Source of the DNA: Candidatus Nealsoniibacteriota bacterium
Lineage (GTDB): Bacteria > Patescibacteriota > Minisyncoccia > Minisyncoccales > MHMH01
NCBI GenBank assembly: GCA_016186525.1
Contig: JACPLM010000053.1
Location: 1 to 13,893, forward strand
Direction: 5' to 3'
Length of the DNA: 13,893 nucleotides
Shown here in pieces: positions 5,101 to 12,446 of the stretch. The translations under genes were made by a program, and so were the position numbers. Each line of letters starts with the position of its first letter. The first letter of the stretch is position 1. The notes under the pieces were generated by a model. The model worked only from the letters and a program-made list of their open reading frames with translations. It did not search any database and was not told the DNA's origin.

Positions 5101-5102
5101 CA
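5081..5102 (+). repeat. Direct repeat copy 1 (T-arm to 3' end of tRNA-Asp)
   Basis: These 22 bp (beginning TTCAAATCCCC, ending GGGTCCGCA) cover the T loop, T-stem 3' strand, acceptor 3' strand and discriminator of tRNA-Asp. An identical copy lies at 5207-5228. A duplicated tRNA 3' end is the classic arrangement of an att site used by integrases. Confidence 0.9.
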
Positions 5103-5142
5103 AATTAATATTGCACCCCCTTGGGGTGCGAGATTAATTTTT
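5102..5142 (+). terminator. Probable terminator of the tRNA-Met/tRNA-Asp unit
   Basis: The outer stem AAATTAAT (5102-5109) pairs with ATTAATTT (5133-5140), enclosing an inner stem GCACCCC (5113-5119) with GGGGTGC (5123-5129) and loop CTT. The outer arm runs into TTTTT at 5138-5142. The T-run is partly within the stem, so efficiency is uncertain. Confidence 0.55.
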
Positions 5143-5206
5143 CGGAGCCCAAAGCGGTGAGAAACCGCTTCCCCGATCCGCCGCAGGCGGAGCCTTCGGG
5201 CAACTC
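5143..5206. other. Structured spacer with three short hairpins
   Basis: Between the two tRNA-Asp repeats lie three consecutive hairpins: AAGCGGT (5152-5158) with ACCGCTT (5164-5170) and loop GAGAA; TCCGCC (5177-5182) with GGCGGA (5186-5191) and loop GCA; and GCC-TTCG-GGC (5192-5201), a UUCG-type tetraloop. This GC-rich block contrasts with the AT-rich surroundings. No ORF is present. It could be a small repeat element or the remnant of an integrated element. Confidence 0.5.
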
Positions 5207-5228
5207 TTCAAATCCCCTTGGGTCCGCA
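5207..5228 (+). repeat. Direct repeat copy 2 of the tRNA-Asp 3' end
   Basis: Exact 22-bp copy of 5081-5102. The sequence just upstream (CAACTC) is not tRNA-like, so only the 3' part of the gene was duplicated, not a whole tRNA. Confidence 0.9.
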
Positions 5229-5250
5229 TAGCACATTTAAGGAGGTAAAA

Positions 5251-5919
5251 ATGGACAAATGCCCCGGGCAGGATTTTCAAAACAAGCCGGCGGAATTAAG
5301 ATATATACGATGTTCAAATTGCGGAAACGAGGTTGAGTTTTGGCCGCGGGATCACGCTCTCAAATGCGATAAATGCGGCTGCGAAGTCAGGACAGAAGCT
5401 ATCCCATCTTGCGCTGATTGGTGCGAATATGCTAAAGAATGTTTAGGAGAAGAAAAATATAAGCAATATCAAAAATCTAAAAATATGACCCATTGTTGCG
5501 GCAATCATAATTGCATAGAGGAACTGCGGGCAGATCACGAAAAGATTTTGACAGAATTGGATAAACTTGAAGCGGATCCTGAAGGATACGCTAAGACATT
5601 TTTGGAATTTACAGAATCGTTTGCCGAGCCTCATCATCATAAAGAAGAGGAGGTTCTTTTCCCGGCTTTAGAGAAAAAGGGCATACCAAAAGATGGCGGC
5701 CCTATAGGCGTTATGCTGATGGAACATGAGATGAAAAGGGGATACGTCAAAGAGCTCGCTGCCGGCAAAATTGAAGCAGCCATGAAGATTGTTTCTCTGA
5801 TGAGAGATCACATTGCTAAAGAAAACGATATTTTATATCCCATGGCCCAGCAGGTTTTGACCGAAGAAGAATTGGCAGGAATGGGGCATTTGTGCGAGGA
5901 AATAAAGAATAGAAAATAA
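5251..5919 (+). CDS. Zinc-ribbon plus hemerythrin-domain protein
   Basis: The 222-residue protein joins two parts. The N-terminus (1-70) has CPGQD, then C21-x2-C24 and C39-x2-C42 forming a zinc ribbon, then SCADWC and ECLG. I recall this CPGQD...WC...CLG module from other bacterial proteins of unknown role. From about 88 a hemerythrin four-helix domain follows, with candidate di-iron ligands H96 (RADHEK), H128-130 and E134 (HHHKEEEVLFPA), H159 (MEHE), H187 and E191 (RDHIAKEND). Hemerythrin domains bind O2, NO or iron; the role here is unknown. ATG 5251 is fixed by a near-perfect SD (TAAGGAGGT, 5238-5246); in-frame codons upstream come from the duplicated tRNA end. A terminator follows directly. 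Confidence 0.9.
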   Translation: MDKCPGQDFQNKPAELRYIRCSNCGNEVEFWPRDHALKCDKCGCEVRTEAIPSCADWCEYAKECLGEEKYKQYQKSKNMTHCCGNHNCIEELRADHEKILTELDKLEADPEGYAKTFLEFTESFAEPHHHKEEEVLFPALEKKGIPKDGGPIGVMLMEHEMKRGYVKELAAGKIEAAMKIVSLMRDHIAKENDILYPMAQQVLTEEELAGMGHLCEEIKNRK

Positions 5920-5920
5920 A

Positions 5921-5949
5921 GAGTCAGGCGCTCGCTTGACTCTTTTTTT
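5921..5949 (+). terminator. Rho-independent terminator after the hemerythrin gene
   Basis: GAGTCAGGCG (5921-5930) and CGCTTGACTC (5933-5942) form a 10-bp stem with one G-U and a tiny loop, followed by TTTTTTT. It starts 1 bp after the stop codon. Confidence 0.85.
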
Positions 5950-5999
5950 ATTTCTGGTAAACTTTTTTCGGCACCTTAAAATCAAAAAAAGGAGGGAGA

Positions 6000-6860
6000 A
6001 TGCCAGAAAGAATTTTTAGGGAGATGATCCAGGCAAAATTTAATGAAAGAAAGTCGGTCTGCGTTGGTTTGGATGCGGATTCTGATAAAATCCCTGAAGC
6101 AATCAAAAAAGGAGAAGATCTGGGAATGGCGCGTTTTAATTTCGCCATTGTTAATGCAACAAGCGATTTGGTCTGCGCCTACAAGCCGAATATTGCTTTT
6201 TATGAAAGCTTGGGAGCGTTTGGAATAGTATCGCTCAAGGCAACCGTAGGTTACATCAAAACCGTTGCGCCTGATGTGCTTATAATTGGCGACATGAAGA
6301 GAGCTGATATCGGCAATACTAATTTGGGGTACATCAAGGCGGCTTTCGAGTACTTCGGCTTTGACGCGATAACCGTTCATCCATATCTTGGCAGAGAAGC
6401 ATTGCAGCCGTTTTTAGACCAGAAAGATAAGGGAATTTTTGTTCTTTGCCGCACATCAAACAAAGGAGCAAAAGAGTTCCAGGACTTGAAAGTCGTGGTA
6501 GGGGACAGATATATTCCCTTATATCAATATGTGGCCCACAGAGTAGCTGCTGATTGGAATCAAAACAATAACTGCGGTTTGGTAGTTGGAGCGACTTATC
6601 CCGAAGAATTAGCCCAAGTCCGGGCGGTTGTCGGCGATGATATGCCGATTCTCGTTCCTGCTATTGGCGCTCAAGGCGGAGATTTGGAAAAGACAATTAA
6701 AGCCGGAAAGAAAAATATGATTATCAATGCCAGCAGGTCAATTATTTTTGCTTCTTCTGGCTCTGATTTTGCTGAAGCTGCAAGGAGAGAAACCCTTAAG
6801 CTCCATGAAGCGATTAACGGGTATTCCACGAAGGGAGGAGAGAACAATGGGGAAAAATAA
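6000..6860 (+). CDS. pyrF: Orotidine 5'-phosphate decarboxylase (type 2)
   Basis: PyrF decarboxylates OMP to UMP, the last step of de novo pyrimidine synthesis. The 286 residues match the longer subfamily 2. VGLDAD (22-27) holds the first active-site Asp, K62 lies in YKPN, and the catalytic D-x-K-x-x-x-D is GDMKRAD (97-103). Later VVGATYPEEL and VPAIGAQGGD are the phosphate-binding loops. ATG 6000 has an SD (GGAGG, 5991-5995) 4 nt away, close but usable. A TAAAAT at 5977-5982 might be a -10, but no convincing -35 is seen. The 3' end overlaps pyrE by 14 nt, and the paired genes encode consecutive steps. Confidence 0.95.
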   Translation: MPERIFREMIQAKFNERKSVCVGLDADSDKIPEAIKKGEDLGMARFNFAIVNATSDLVCAYKPNIAFYESLGAFGIVSLKATVGYIKTVAPDVLIIGDMKRADIGNTNLGYIKAAFEYFGFDAITVHPYLGREALQPFLDQKDKGIFVLCRTSNKGAKEFQDLKVVVGDRYIPLYQYVAHRVAADWNQNNNCGLVVGATYPEELAQVRAVVGDDMPILVPAIGAQGGDLEKTIKAGKKNMIINASRSIIFASSGSDFAEAARRETLKLHEAINGYSTKGGENNGEK

Positions 6861-7434
6861 AATAGAGGCGATGTTCGAGCAATGCGGCGCGATACTTGCA
6901 GGGCATTTTATTTTAACTTCAGGGAGGCATAGCGATAGGTATTTAGAAAAGGCATTAGTTTATACCGATCCAGAGCGAGTTTCAAACTTGTGTTTTGATT
7001 TGGGCTCTAAAGTTAGAGGCATACGCATCGAAGCAGTGGTGGGGCCTGCTGTTGGAGGAGTAGGTTTGTCTTTAATGACTGCCTATCATATTGCCAGTCT
7101 TGCCAATTACAAGGTTTTATCGCTGTTCACGGAGAAAAACAAAGAAGGCAAGCAAACTTTAAAACGAGGATACCAGAAATTGATAGCCGGCAAAAAGGTT
7201 TTGATTGTTGACGATATTTTGACTACCGGCGGCTCTGTCAAAGAGGTTGCAGATGAGGTTGCGAGGGCTGGGGGAAAGGTGGTGGCAGTAGCTGTTTTAT
7301 GCAACCGAGGAGGCATAATTTCAGAAAAGCTTGGTTATCCGCTTTTACATCTCTGGGAAACGAACATTGAGAGCTGGACGCCGGAGTTCTGCCCTTTGTG
7401 CCAAAAAGGCATTCCAATAACTAATCTTAAATAG
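6847..7434 (+). CDS. pyrE: Orotate phosphoribosyltransferase
   Basis: PyrE joins orotate and PRPP to give OMP, the substrate of PyrF. The 195 residues have TSGRHSDRYLEKA near the N-terminus, VVGPAVGGV, and the PRPP motif VLIVDDILTTGGS (118-130). The C-terminus carries CPLC (182-185), a feature I associate with one PyrE subfamily. ATG 6847 is chosen because it gives the standard N-terminus (FEQCGAILAGHFILTSG) and has a GGAGG 8-9 nt upstream; a longer frame upstream reads through pyrF. The start lies 14 nt inside pyrF, so the two are translationally coupled. The stop codon is part of the following terminator stem. Confidence 0.95.
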   Translation: MGKNKIEAMFEQCGAILAGHFILTSGRHSDRYLEKALVYTDPERVSNLCFDLGSKVRGIRIEAVVGPAVGGVGLSLMTAYHIASLANYKVLSLFTEKNKEGKQTLKRGYQKLIAGKKVLIVDDILTTGGSVKEVADEVARAGGKVVAVAVLCNRGGIISEKLGYPLLHLWETNIESWTPEFCPLCQKGIPITNLK

Positions 7435-7454
7435 CCCATTTTGGGCTATTTTTC
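7429..7454 (+). terminator. Rho-independent terminator after pyrE
   Basis: AAATAGCCCA (7429-7438) pairs with TGGGCTATTT (7442-7451), with a 3-nt loop and a short T-run. The stem includes the pyrE stop codon. It separates the pyr genes from the pheS promoter. Confidence 0.85.
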
Positions 7455-7501
7455 TTTGCCCCGAGCTTGTGAGATGGGTTAGTTTTCCACACCCTAGGGG
7501 C

Positions 7502-7530
7502 TTGATTTCAAGTCAATTTTGAGGTAAAAT
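7502..7530 (+). promoter_or_regulatory. Promoter of pheS (leaderless geometry)
   Basis: TTGATT (7502-7507), 17 bp and TAAAAT (7525-7530). The -10 ends exactly 6 nt before the pheS ATG (7537), so +1 should be the A of the start codon. A GAGGT at 7521-7525 overlaps the -10 and would be upstream of the transcript. Confidence 0.65.
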
Positions 7531-7536
7531 AGAGTA

Positions 7537-8544
7537 ATGGCTAAAACGAAGGGCAGTTTAAATTTGCTTAAAAATAAGGCTAAAAAAGAGATAGATTCGG
7601 CTAAAGACCTAAAAGATTTGGACCTTATTTACAAAACATATTTGGGCGACGAAAGCGAACTCGCCCAGATTTTGCGTTCTTTGAAAGATTTATCCAAAAA
7701 GAAAAAAGCGAAGATCGGCAAAGAAGCCAACGAGCTTAAAAATTTCTTAAAAATTAAATTTACAGAAGCAGCCGCCGCTTTAAAAGAAAAAGCAGAAAAA
7801 GAGAAAGAGATGAAAGAATGGTTTGACATTACGGTTCCAGGCAAAAAAGCTGTTTCTGGCCATTTGCACCCCATAACTTTAGTGCGCAGGAAGACTGAGG
7901 AAGTTTTCCAAAGCATGGGTTTTTCGGTAATAGAGGGGCCGGAAATGGAAGAAGAGTGGTATAATTTTGACGCCTTGAATATTCCTAAAAATCATCCTGC
8001 CAGAGATCTTTGGGACACTTTTTATTTGAAAAACGGGTTGCTTTTGCGCACCCATACCAGCCCGGTCCAGATTCGCTATATGGAAAAAAATCAGCCGCCT
8101 TTAAGGATTATCGTTCCAGGCCGTTGTTTTCGGCATGAAGCCACTGATTTTTCGCACGAGATAAATTTTTACCACGTGGAGGGTTTGATGGTCGGCGAGG
8201 GAATATCGGTTGCTAATTTTAAAGCTATAATCGAGGAATTTTTCAGGAAGTTTTTTGGCAAACCGATGGAAATTCGCTTTCGCCCCAGTTATTTTCCGTT
8301 TGTGGAACCTGGTTTCGAGATAGATATGAAGTGGAATAATGAATGGCTGGAAATGATGGGAGCGGGCATGGTCCACCCGAATGTTTTTAAAAACGCCGGG
8401 TTGCCCCCCCACCAAATTAATGGCGGGGGGTGGCAGGGTTTTGCTTTTGGAATAGGATTGGAAAGATTGGCAATGATAAAATATAAAGTTGAAGATATTC
8501 GGTTATTCTATGGTGGGGATTTAAAATTTTTAAACCAGTTTTAA
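7537..8544 (+). CDS. pheS: Phenylalanyl-tRNA synthetase alpha subunit
   Basis: PheS is the catalytic subunit of the (alpha-beta)2 PheRS. The 335 residues start with a lysine-rich coiled-coil arm (1-95), then the class II core. This includes SGHLHPITLVRRKTEEVFQSMGF, the conserved RTHTSPVQIR (171-180), motif 2 (GRCFRHEATDFSHE, 195-208, ending HVEGLMVG), and motif 3 (FGIGLERLAMIKY). Between NAGLPP and WQGFAF there are about six extra residues (HQINGGG) where relatives usually have a short DP-type turn. They are encoded by a C7/G6 inverted repeat. ATG 7537 appears leaderless. pheT follows 2 nt after the stop. Confidence 0.96.
   Translation: MAKTKGSLNLLKNKAKKEIDSAKDLKDLDLIYKTYLGDESELAQILRSLKDLSKKKKAKIGKEANELKNFLKIKFTEAAAALKEKAEKEKEMKEWFDITVPGKKAVSGHLHPITLVRRKTEEVFQSMGFSVIEGPEMEEEWYNFDALNIPKNHPARDLWDTFYLKNGLLLRTHTSPVQIRYMEKNQPPLRIIVPGRCFRHEATDFSHEINFYHVEGLMVGEGISVANFKAIIEEFFRKFFGKPMEIRFRPSYFPFVEPGFEIDMKWNNEWLEMMGAGMVHPNVFKNAGLPPHQINGGGWQGFAFGIGLERLAMIKYKVEDIRLFYGGDLKFLNQF
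8404..8430. repeat. C7...G6 hairpin within pheS
   Basis: CCCCCCC (8404-8410) and GGGGGG (8425-8430) can form a 6-bp G-C stem, extended by two more pairs (8412-8413 with 8422-8423) across an A-C mismatch, with an 8-nt AT loop. It codes for the extra LPPHQINGGGW segment before motif 3. Homopolymers this long are also error-prone in sequencing, but the frame is intact. Confidence 0.75.
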
Positions 8545-8546
8545 TT

Positions 8547-10523
8547 ATGATTTTTTCATACAATTGGCTGCAGTCTTTTTTTAACAGGAAATTGCCCAAA
8601 CCAGATAAGCTGGCTGAGCTTTTAACTATGCGCAGTTTTGAGGTAGAAGAAGTAAAGAAAACAGGCAGCGACTGGGTTTTAAATATTGACGTTTTGCCGA
8701 ATAGGGCTGGAGATTGTTTTTCTCATTTGGGAATTGCCAGAGAAGCAGCTGCGCTTTTGAATTTTAATTTTGCCGCGAGCGCGGGAAAATTAAAGCTGAT
8801 TGAAGATAAGAACTTGAAAGCAAAAGATTTTGTTTCGATTGAAGTGAAGTCTCAATCGTGCTGCCCCAGATATACAGCTAGAGTTATTGCCGATGTTAAG
8901 GCGGGCCCTTCTCCTAAGTGGCTTAAAGATCGCCTAGAGGTTTGCGGCTTGAATTCGATCAATAATATCGTGGATGCCGCCAATTATGTAATGCTGGAAA
9001 CCGGCCAGCCATTGCATGCCTTTGATTTGGAGAAACTCGAAGATAAAAAAATCATTGTCAGGTTTGCCAAAGAAGGGGAGAAGATCACTACTTTAGATAA
9101 TCAAGTATTTAATTTGGATTCAAAAATATTAGTCATTGCCGATGCTAAAAAACCGGTGGCCATTGCCGGAATCAAGGGAGGAAAGCTGCCGGAAATTGAC
9201 GAGTCGACAAAAACTATAGTTTTGGAATCTGCTAATTTTGATTCAAGCATTATCCGCAAGGGATCAAAAGAGTTGAATCTAAAAAGCGACGCATCTTTAA
9301 GGTTTGAGCATAAAATCGACCCCAATTTGGCAGAAACGGCAATTAACAAAGCTGCTATTTTGATTTCGCAAATTGCAGGCGGAAAAATCGTTTCCGGATT
9401 GATTGATTTTTACCCGCAGAAAGTTTATCCCAAAAAGATAAAGTTGGATTTAAATTATGCAGAAAGCTTGCTCGGAGTTAAAATCCCAGTAATGGCAGTT
9501 AAGGATATTTTATCAAGGCTCGGTTTTAAAATTAAAAATTTAAAATTAAAAATTTTTGATGTGGAAGTGCCTACGTTCAGATTGGACGTTTCCGTGCAGG
9601 AAGATTTGATTGAAGAAGTCGGCAGGATTTACGGTTACGATAAAATACCGGCTGTTTTCCCGACGGCTTCTCTGATTCCGCCCCAAAGGAACGATAATAT
9701 ATTTTGGGCTGATATAGTAAAAGACATATTCAGGGAAATGGGCTTTACCGAAGCATATAATTATTCTTTCCAGAAAGAGTTAGGGGAAGTGGAAGTGGAA
9801 AATCCCCAAAGCCAGGAATACAGATATTTAAGGCCGAGTTTAATCCCGAATCTATTAAGGAATATCGAAAAAAATATAGGGAGCTTTAACCAGATTAAGA
9901 TTTTTGAATTAGGGAAAGTTTTCAGAGACAAAACGGAAAAAACAATGCTGACGGGAGTAGTTTCCGGAGAAGATTTCTATCGGTTAAAGGGCATTATGGA
10001 TTTGCTTTTTGATAAGTTGGGCATAGCTAAAGTTTGGTATGATGATTATCAGGCTACGCCGGAAGACAGCCATGCCTCATTATGGAATTTCAAAAAATCC
10101 GCGGAAATCAAAGTTGGTGACATTGAGGTTGGATTTTTAGGCGAGTTAAAAAATGATCCGAGATTAACGGCTTTCGATCTGGATTTTGAGAAATTAAAAA
10201 CTTTAGCCACAGAAGAAAAAGAATACAGGCCGATTTCCAAGTATCCTGCCACTATCAGGGATTTGGCTGTTTTAGTGCCTCCTCTGACGCGGGTGGAAGA
10301 AGTTTTGAATGTTATAGAAACAGCCGGAGGATCTTTAGTTATAGATGTTGACTTGTTTGATATTTATCAGGGAGACGAGATAGCAGACGGGAAGAAAAAT
10401 TTGGCTTTTCATATTATTTATCAGGCACAGGACAGGACTTTGACGTCCATTGAAGTGTATAAAATTCATCAAAATATTATTAAAGCGTTAGAAGAAAATC
10501 CAACATGGCAAGTAAGAAAATAA
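8547..10523 (+). CDS. pheT: Phenylalanyl-tRNA synthetase beta subunit lacking the B2 tRNA-binding domain
   Basis: PheT carries the editing site and tRNA-binding parts of PheRS. The 658 residues are about 140 fewer than the usual bacterial 790-800. The N-terminus (MIFSYNWLQSFF...LAELLTMRSFEVEEV) runs directly into WVLNIDVLPNRAGDCFSHLG (about 42-61), so the EMAP/OB-type B2 domain normally inserted there is absent. B3/B4 editing region (NNIVDAANYVMLETGQPLHAFD), the B5 domain and the catalytic-like core are present. A C-terminal anticodon-binding FDX-ACB domain (KYPATIRDLAVLV to the end) is also present. A tandem 14-bp repeat encodes KIKNLKLKIF near residues 328-337. No SD precedes ATG 8547. The last 19 nt overlap gyrB. 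Confidence 0.95.
   Translation: MIFSYNWLQSFFNRKLPKPDKLAELLTMRSFEVEEVKKTGSDWVLNIDVLPNRAGDCFSHLGIAREAAALLNFNFAASAGKLKLIEDKNLKAKDFVSIEVKSQSCCPRYTARVIADVKAGPSPKWLKDRLEVCGLNSINNIVDAANYVMLETGQPLHAFDLEKLEDKKIIVRFAKEGEKITTLDNQVFNLDSKILVIADAKKPVAIAGIKGGKLPEIDESTKTIVLESANFDSSIIRKGSKELNLKSDASLRFEHKIDPNLAETAINKAAILISQIAGGKIVSGLIDFYPQKVYPKKIKLDLNYAESLLGVKIPVMAVKDILSRLGFKIKNLKLKIFDVEVPTFRLDVSVQEDLIEEVGRIYGYDKIPAVFPTASLIPPQRNDNIFWADIVKDIFREMGFTEAYNYSFQKELGEVEVENPQSQEYRYLRPSLIPNLLRNIEKNIGSFNQIKIFELGKVFRDKTEKTMLTGVVSGEDFYRLKGIMDLLFDKLGIAKVWYDDYQATPEDSHASLWNFKKSAEIKVGDIEVGFLGELKNDPRLTAFDLDFEKLKTLATEEKEYRPISKYPATIRDLAVLVPPLTRVEEVLNVIETAGGSLVIDVDLFDIYQGDEIADGKKNLAFHIIYQAQDRTLTSIEVYKIHQNIIKALEENPTWQVRK
9527..9554. 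repeat. Tandem 14-bp repeat in pheT
   Basis: TAAAATTAAAAATT at 9527-9540 is repeated exactly at 9541-9554. It encodes FKIKNLKLKIF in a beta-hairpin loop that varies across the family. Confidence 0.85.
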
Positions 10524-12445
10524 ACACAGCAAAAAAAGATTCAGGTTATGAGGCTAAAGACATATATGTCTTGGAGGGGTTGGAGCCCGTGAGAAAAAGG
10601 CCGGGAATGTATATTGGGACCACAGGGCCTGAAGGGCTTCATCATCTGATTTGGGAGTGCGTGGATAATTCTATTGATGAGGCCATGGCCGGCTACGCTA
10701 AAAATATTACAGTTTCTCTTTTGCCCGGCAACAGAGTGTCAACAGCCGACGATGGCAGGGGAATTCCGGTAGAAAAGCATCCTCAAACCAAAAAATCAGC
10801 CTTGGAAACAGTTATGACCACTTTGCACGCCGGCGGCAAGTTTGGAGGCGAGGCGTATAAAGTTTCGGGCGGGCTTCACGGCGTGGGAGTTTCGGTTGTC
10901 TGCGCTCTTTCCAAATGGATGAAGGCGGAAGTTTGCCGAGATGGCGCAAGATACGCTCAAGAGTATGTCCGCGGCAAACCGCAAATGGCCGTGAAAAAGG
11001 TTGGCTCCTGCCGGCAAACCGGCACTATTGTTACCTTTGAGCCGGATGCCGAAATTTTTAAAGACACTAATTTTGATTTTAAAAGAATCTTAAACCATCT
11101 TCGCCAGCAGGCCTATTTAACCCGCGGCGTAAAAATTACTATTGAAGATCGCCGCGCTCCGCAATTAATTAGTTATGTTTTTTATTTTGAAGGCGGGGTG
11201 AAGTCTTACGTTAAATATTTGGTCGCAGGCCAGGCCTTAACACACAATGTTATTTTTTACACCAGCGGAGAGAAAGACGGCATTTTAGTGGAAGCGGCTT
11301 TTCAGTATACCAACGAAATAGAGCCCTATGAAGAGAGCTTTGCCAATAATATTCATACAGGAGAGGGCGGAAGCCATCTTACCGGCTTCAGGGCGGCTTT
11401 GACGCGATCTTTGAACGATTACGCTAAGAAAAATAACTATTTTAAAGGGGAAGATGAAAGTTTAAGCGGTGAAGATGTCAGAGATGGATTGACAACGGTT
11501 GTATCAGTGAAAATAAGAGAGCCGCAGTTTGAGGGCCAAACTAAAGCCAAGTTAGGCAATCCTGAAGCTAAAGTAGCTGTGGAGGCGGTGACTTCCGACG
11601 GTTTGGCTGATTTTCTGGAAAGAAATCCCCAGGACGCCAGAGCCATAATTGAGAAATGCCTTTTAATGGCTAAAGCCAGGAAAGCTGCCAAGGCGGCTCG
11701 CCAGACTATCTTAAGAAAGGGAGCATTGGAAGGGCTGGCTTTGCCGGGAAAACTTTCTGACTGCAGTTCAAGAAATGCCGAGGAATCCGAATTATATATT
11801 GTGGAAGGAGAATCTGCCGGCGGCAGCGGACGCCAGGCCAGAGACAGGCATTTTCAGGCCATACTGCCCTTAAGAGGCAAGATTTTAAACGTTGAGAAAG
11901 CCAGGCTGGATAAAATGCTGGACTCAAAAGAAATAAAATCTTTGATTATTGCTTTGGGAACCGCCATTGCGGATGATTTTGACATATCTAAATTAAGGTA
12001 CCACAAAATTATTATTATGACTGATGCCGACGTTGACGGCTCTCATATCAGAACCTTGCTTTTGACTCTTTTTTACAGGCATTTTAAGTTAATGATCGAG
12101 CAGGGGCATATTTATATCGCCCAGCCGCCGCTTTACAGAATTCAGGCCGGTAAAAGAATAGAATACGCATATGTCGAAGCGGATAAATCGGAAATTTTGG
12201 AGGATATGAAGAAGGAAACGAAAATCACCCCTTCCATCCAGCGCTATAAGGGCTTGGGAGAAATGAATCCCGAGCAATTATGGGAAACAACAATGAATCC
12301 GGAGAACCGCGTTTTATTAAAAGTAACAATCGATGACGCGAAATCTGCTGACCGAATTTTTGATACTTTAATGGGCGATGAAGTGCTGCCCAGGAAGAAG
12401 TTTATTCAGGCCTACGCAAAAAGCGTAAAGAATTTGGATATATAG
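10505..12445 (+). CDS. gyrB: DNA gyrase subunit B
   Basis: GyrB is the ATPase subunit of gyrase, which introduces negative supercoils. The 646 residues match the short non-proteobacterial form. GHKL motifs: ECVDNSIDEA (51-60, catalytic Glu E51 and Mg-binding N55), ADDGRGIPV (81-89), GGLHGVGVS (122-130) and the transducer Lys region QTKAKLGN. The TOPRIM domain follows at about 430-515, with IVEGESAGGSGRQ, ILPLRGKILNVEKARL and MTDADVDGSHIRTLL, then QRYKGLGEMNPEQLWETTM near the end. A small deviation is HTGEGGSH where many GyrBs have THEGG. ATG 10505 lies 19 nt inside pheT with only a weak AGAAG upstream, pointing to coupled translation. gyrA is not in the window. ParE is excluded only by overall similarity. 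Confidence 0.95.
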   Translation: MASKKINTAKKDSGYEAKDIYVLEGLEPVRKRPGMYIGTTGPEGLHHLIWECVDNSIDEAMAGYAKNITVSLLPGNRVSTADDGRGIPVEKHPQTKKSALETVMTTLHAGGKFGGEAYKVSGGLHGVGVSVVCALSKWMKAEVCRDGARYAQEYVRGKPQMAVKKVGSCRQTGTIVTFEPDAEIFKDTNFDFKRILNHLRQQAYLTRGVKITIEDRRAPQLISYVFYFEGGVKSYVKYLVAGQALTHNVIFYTSGEKDGILVEAAFQYTNEIEPYEESFANNIHTGEGGSHLTGFRAALTRSLNDYAKKNNYFKGEDESLSGEDVRDGLTTVVSVKIREPQFEGQTKAKLGNPEAKVAVEAVTSDGLADFLERNPQDARAIIEKCLLMAKARKAAKAARQTILRKGALEGLALPGKLSDCSSRNAEESELYIVEGESAGGSGRQARDRHFQAILPLRGKILNVEKARLDKMLDSKEIKSLIIALGTAIADDFDISKLRYHKIIIMTDADVDGSHIRTLLLTLFYRHFKLMIEQGHIYIAQPPLYRIQAGKRIEYAYVEADKSEILEDMKKETKITPSIQRYKGLGEMNPEQLWETTMNPENRVLLKVTIDDAKSADRIFDTLMGDEVLPRKKFIQAYAKSVKNLDI

Positions 12446-12446
12446 T

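Noticed and set aside
5218..5250. Longer hemerythrin protein from TTG 5218
   Set aside because: The upstream codons are the duplicated tRNA-Asp end; a near-perfect SD marks ATG 5251.
6727..6846. Longer pyrE from 6727
   Set aside because: The upstream part is a shifted reading of pyrF; ATG 6847 gives the family N-terminus with a good SD.
7455..7501. T-box or other leader riboswitch for pheS
   Set aside because: A nested inverted repeat exists (GCCCC 7458-7462 with GGGGC 7497-7501; GGGT with ACCC inside), but it lies upstream of the pheS promoter, so it would not be in the pheS mRNA; no T-box sequence is seen.
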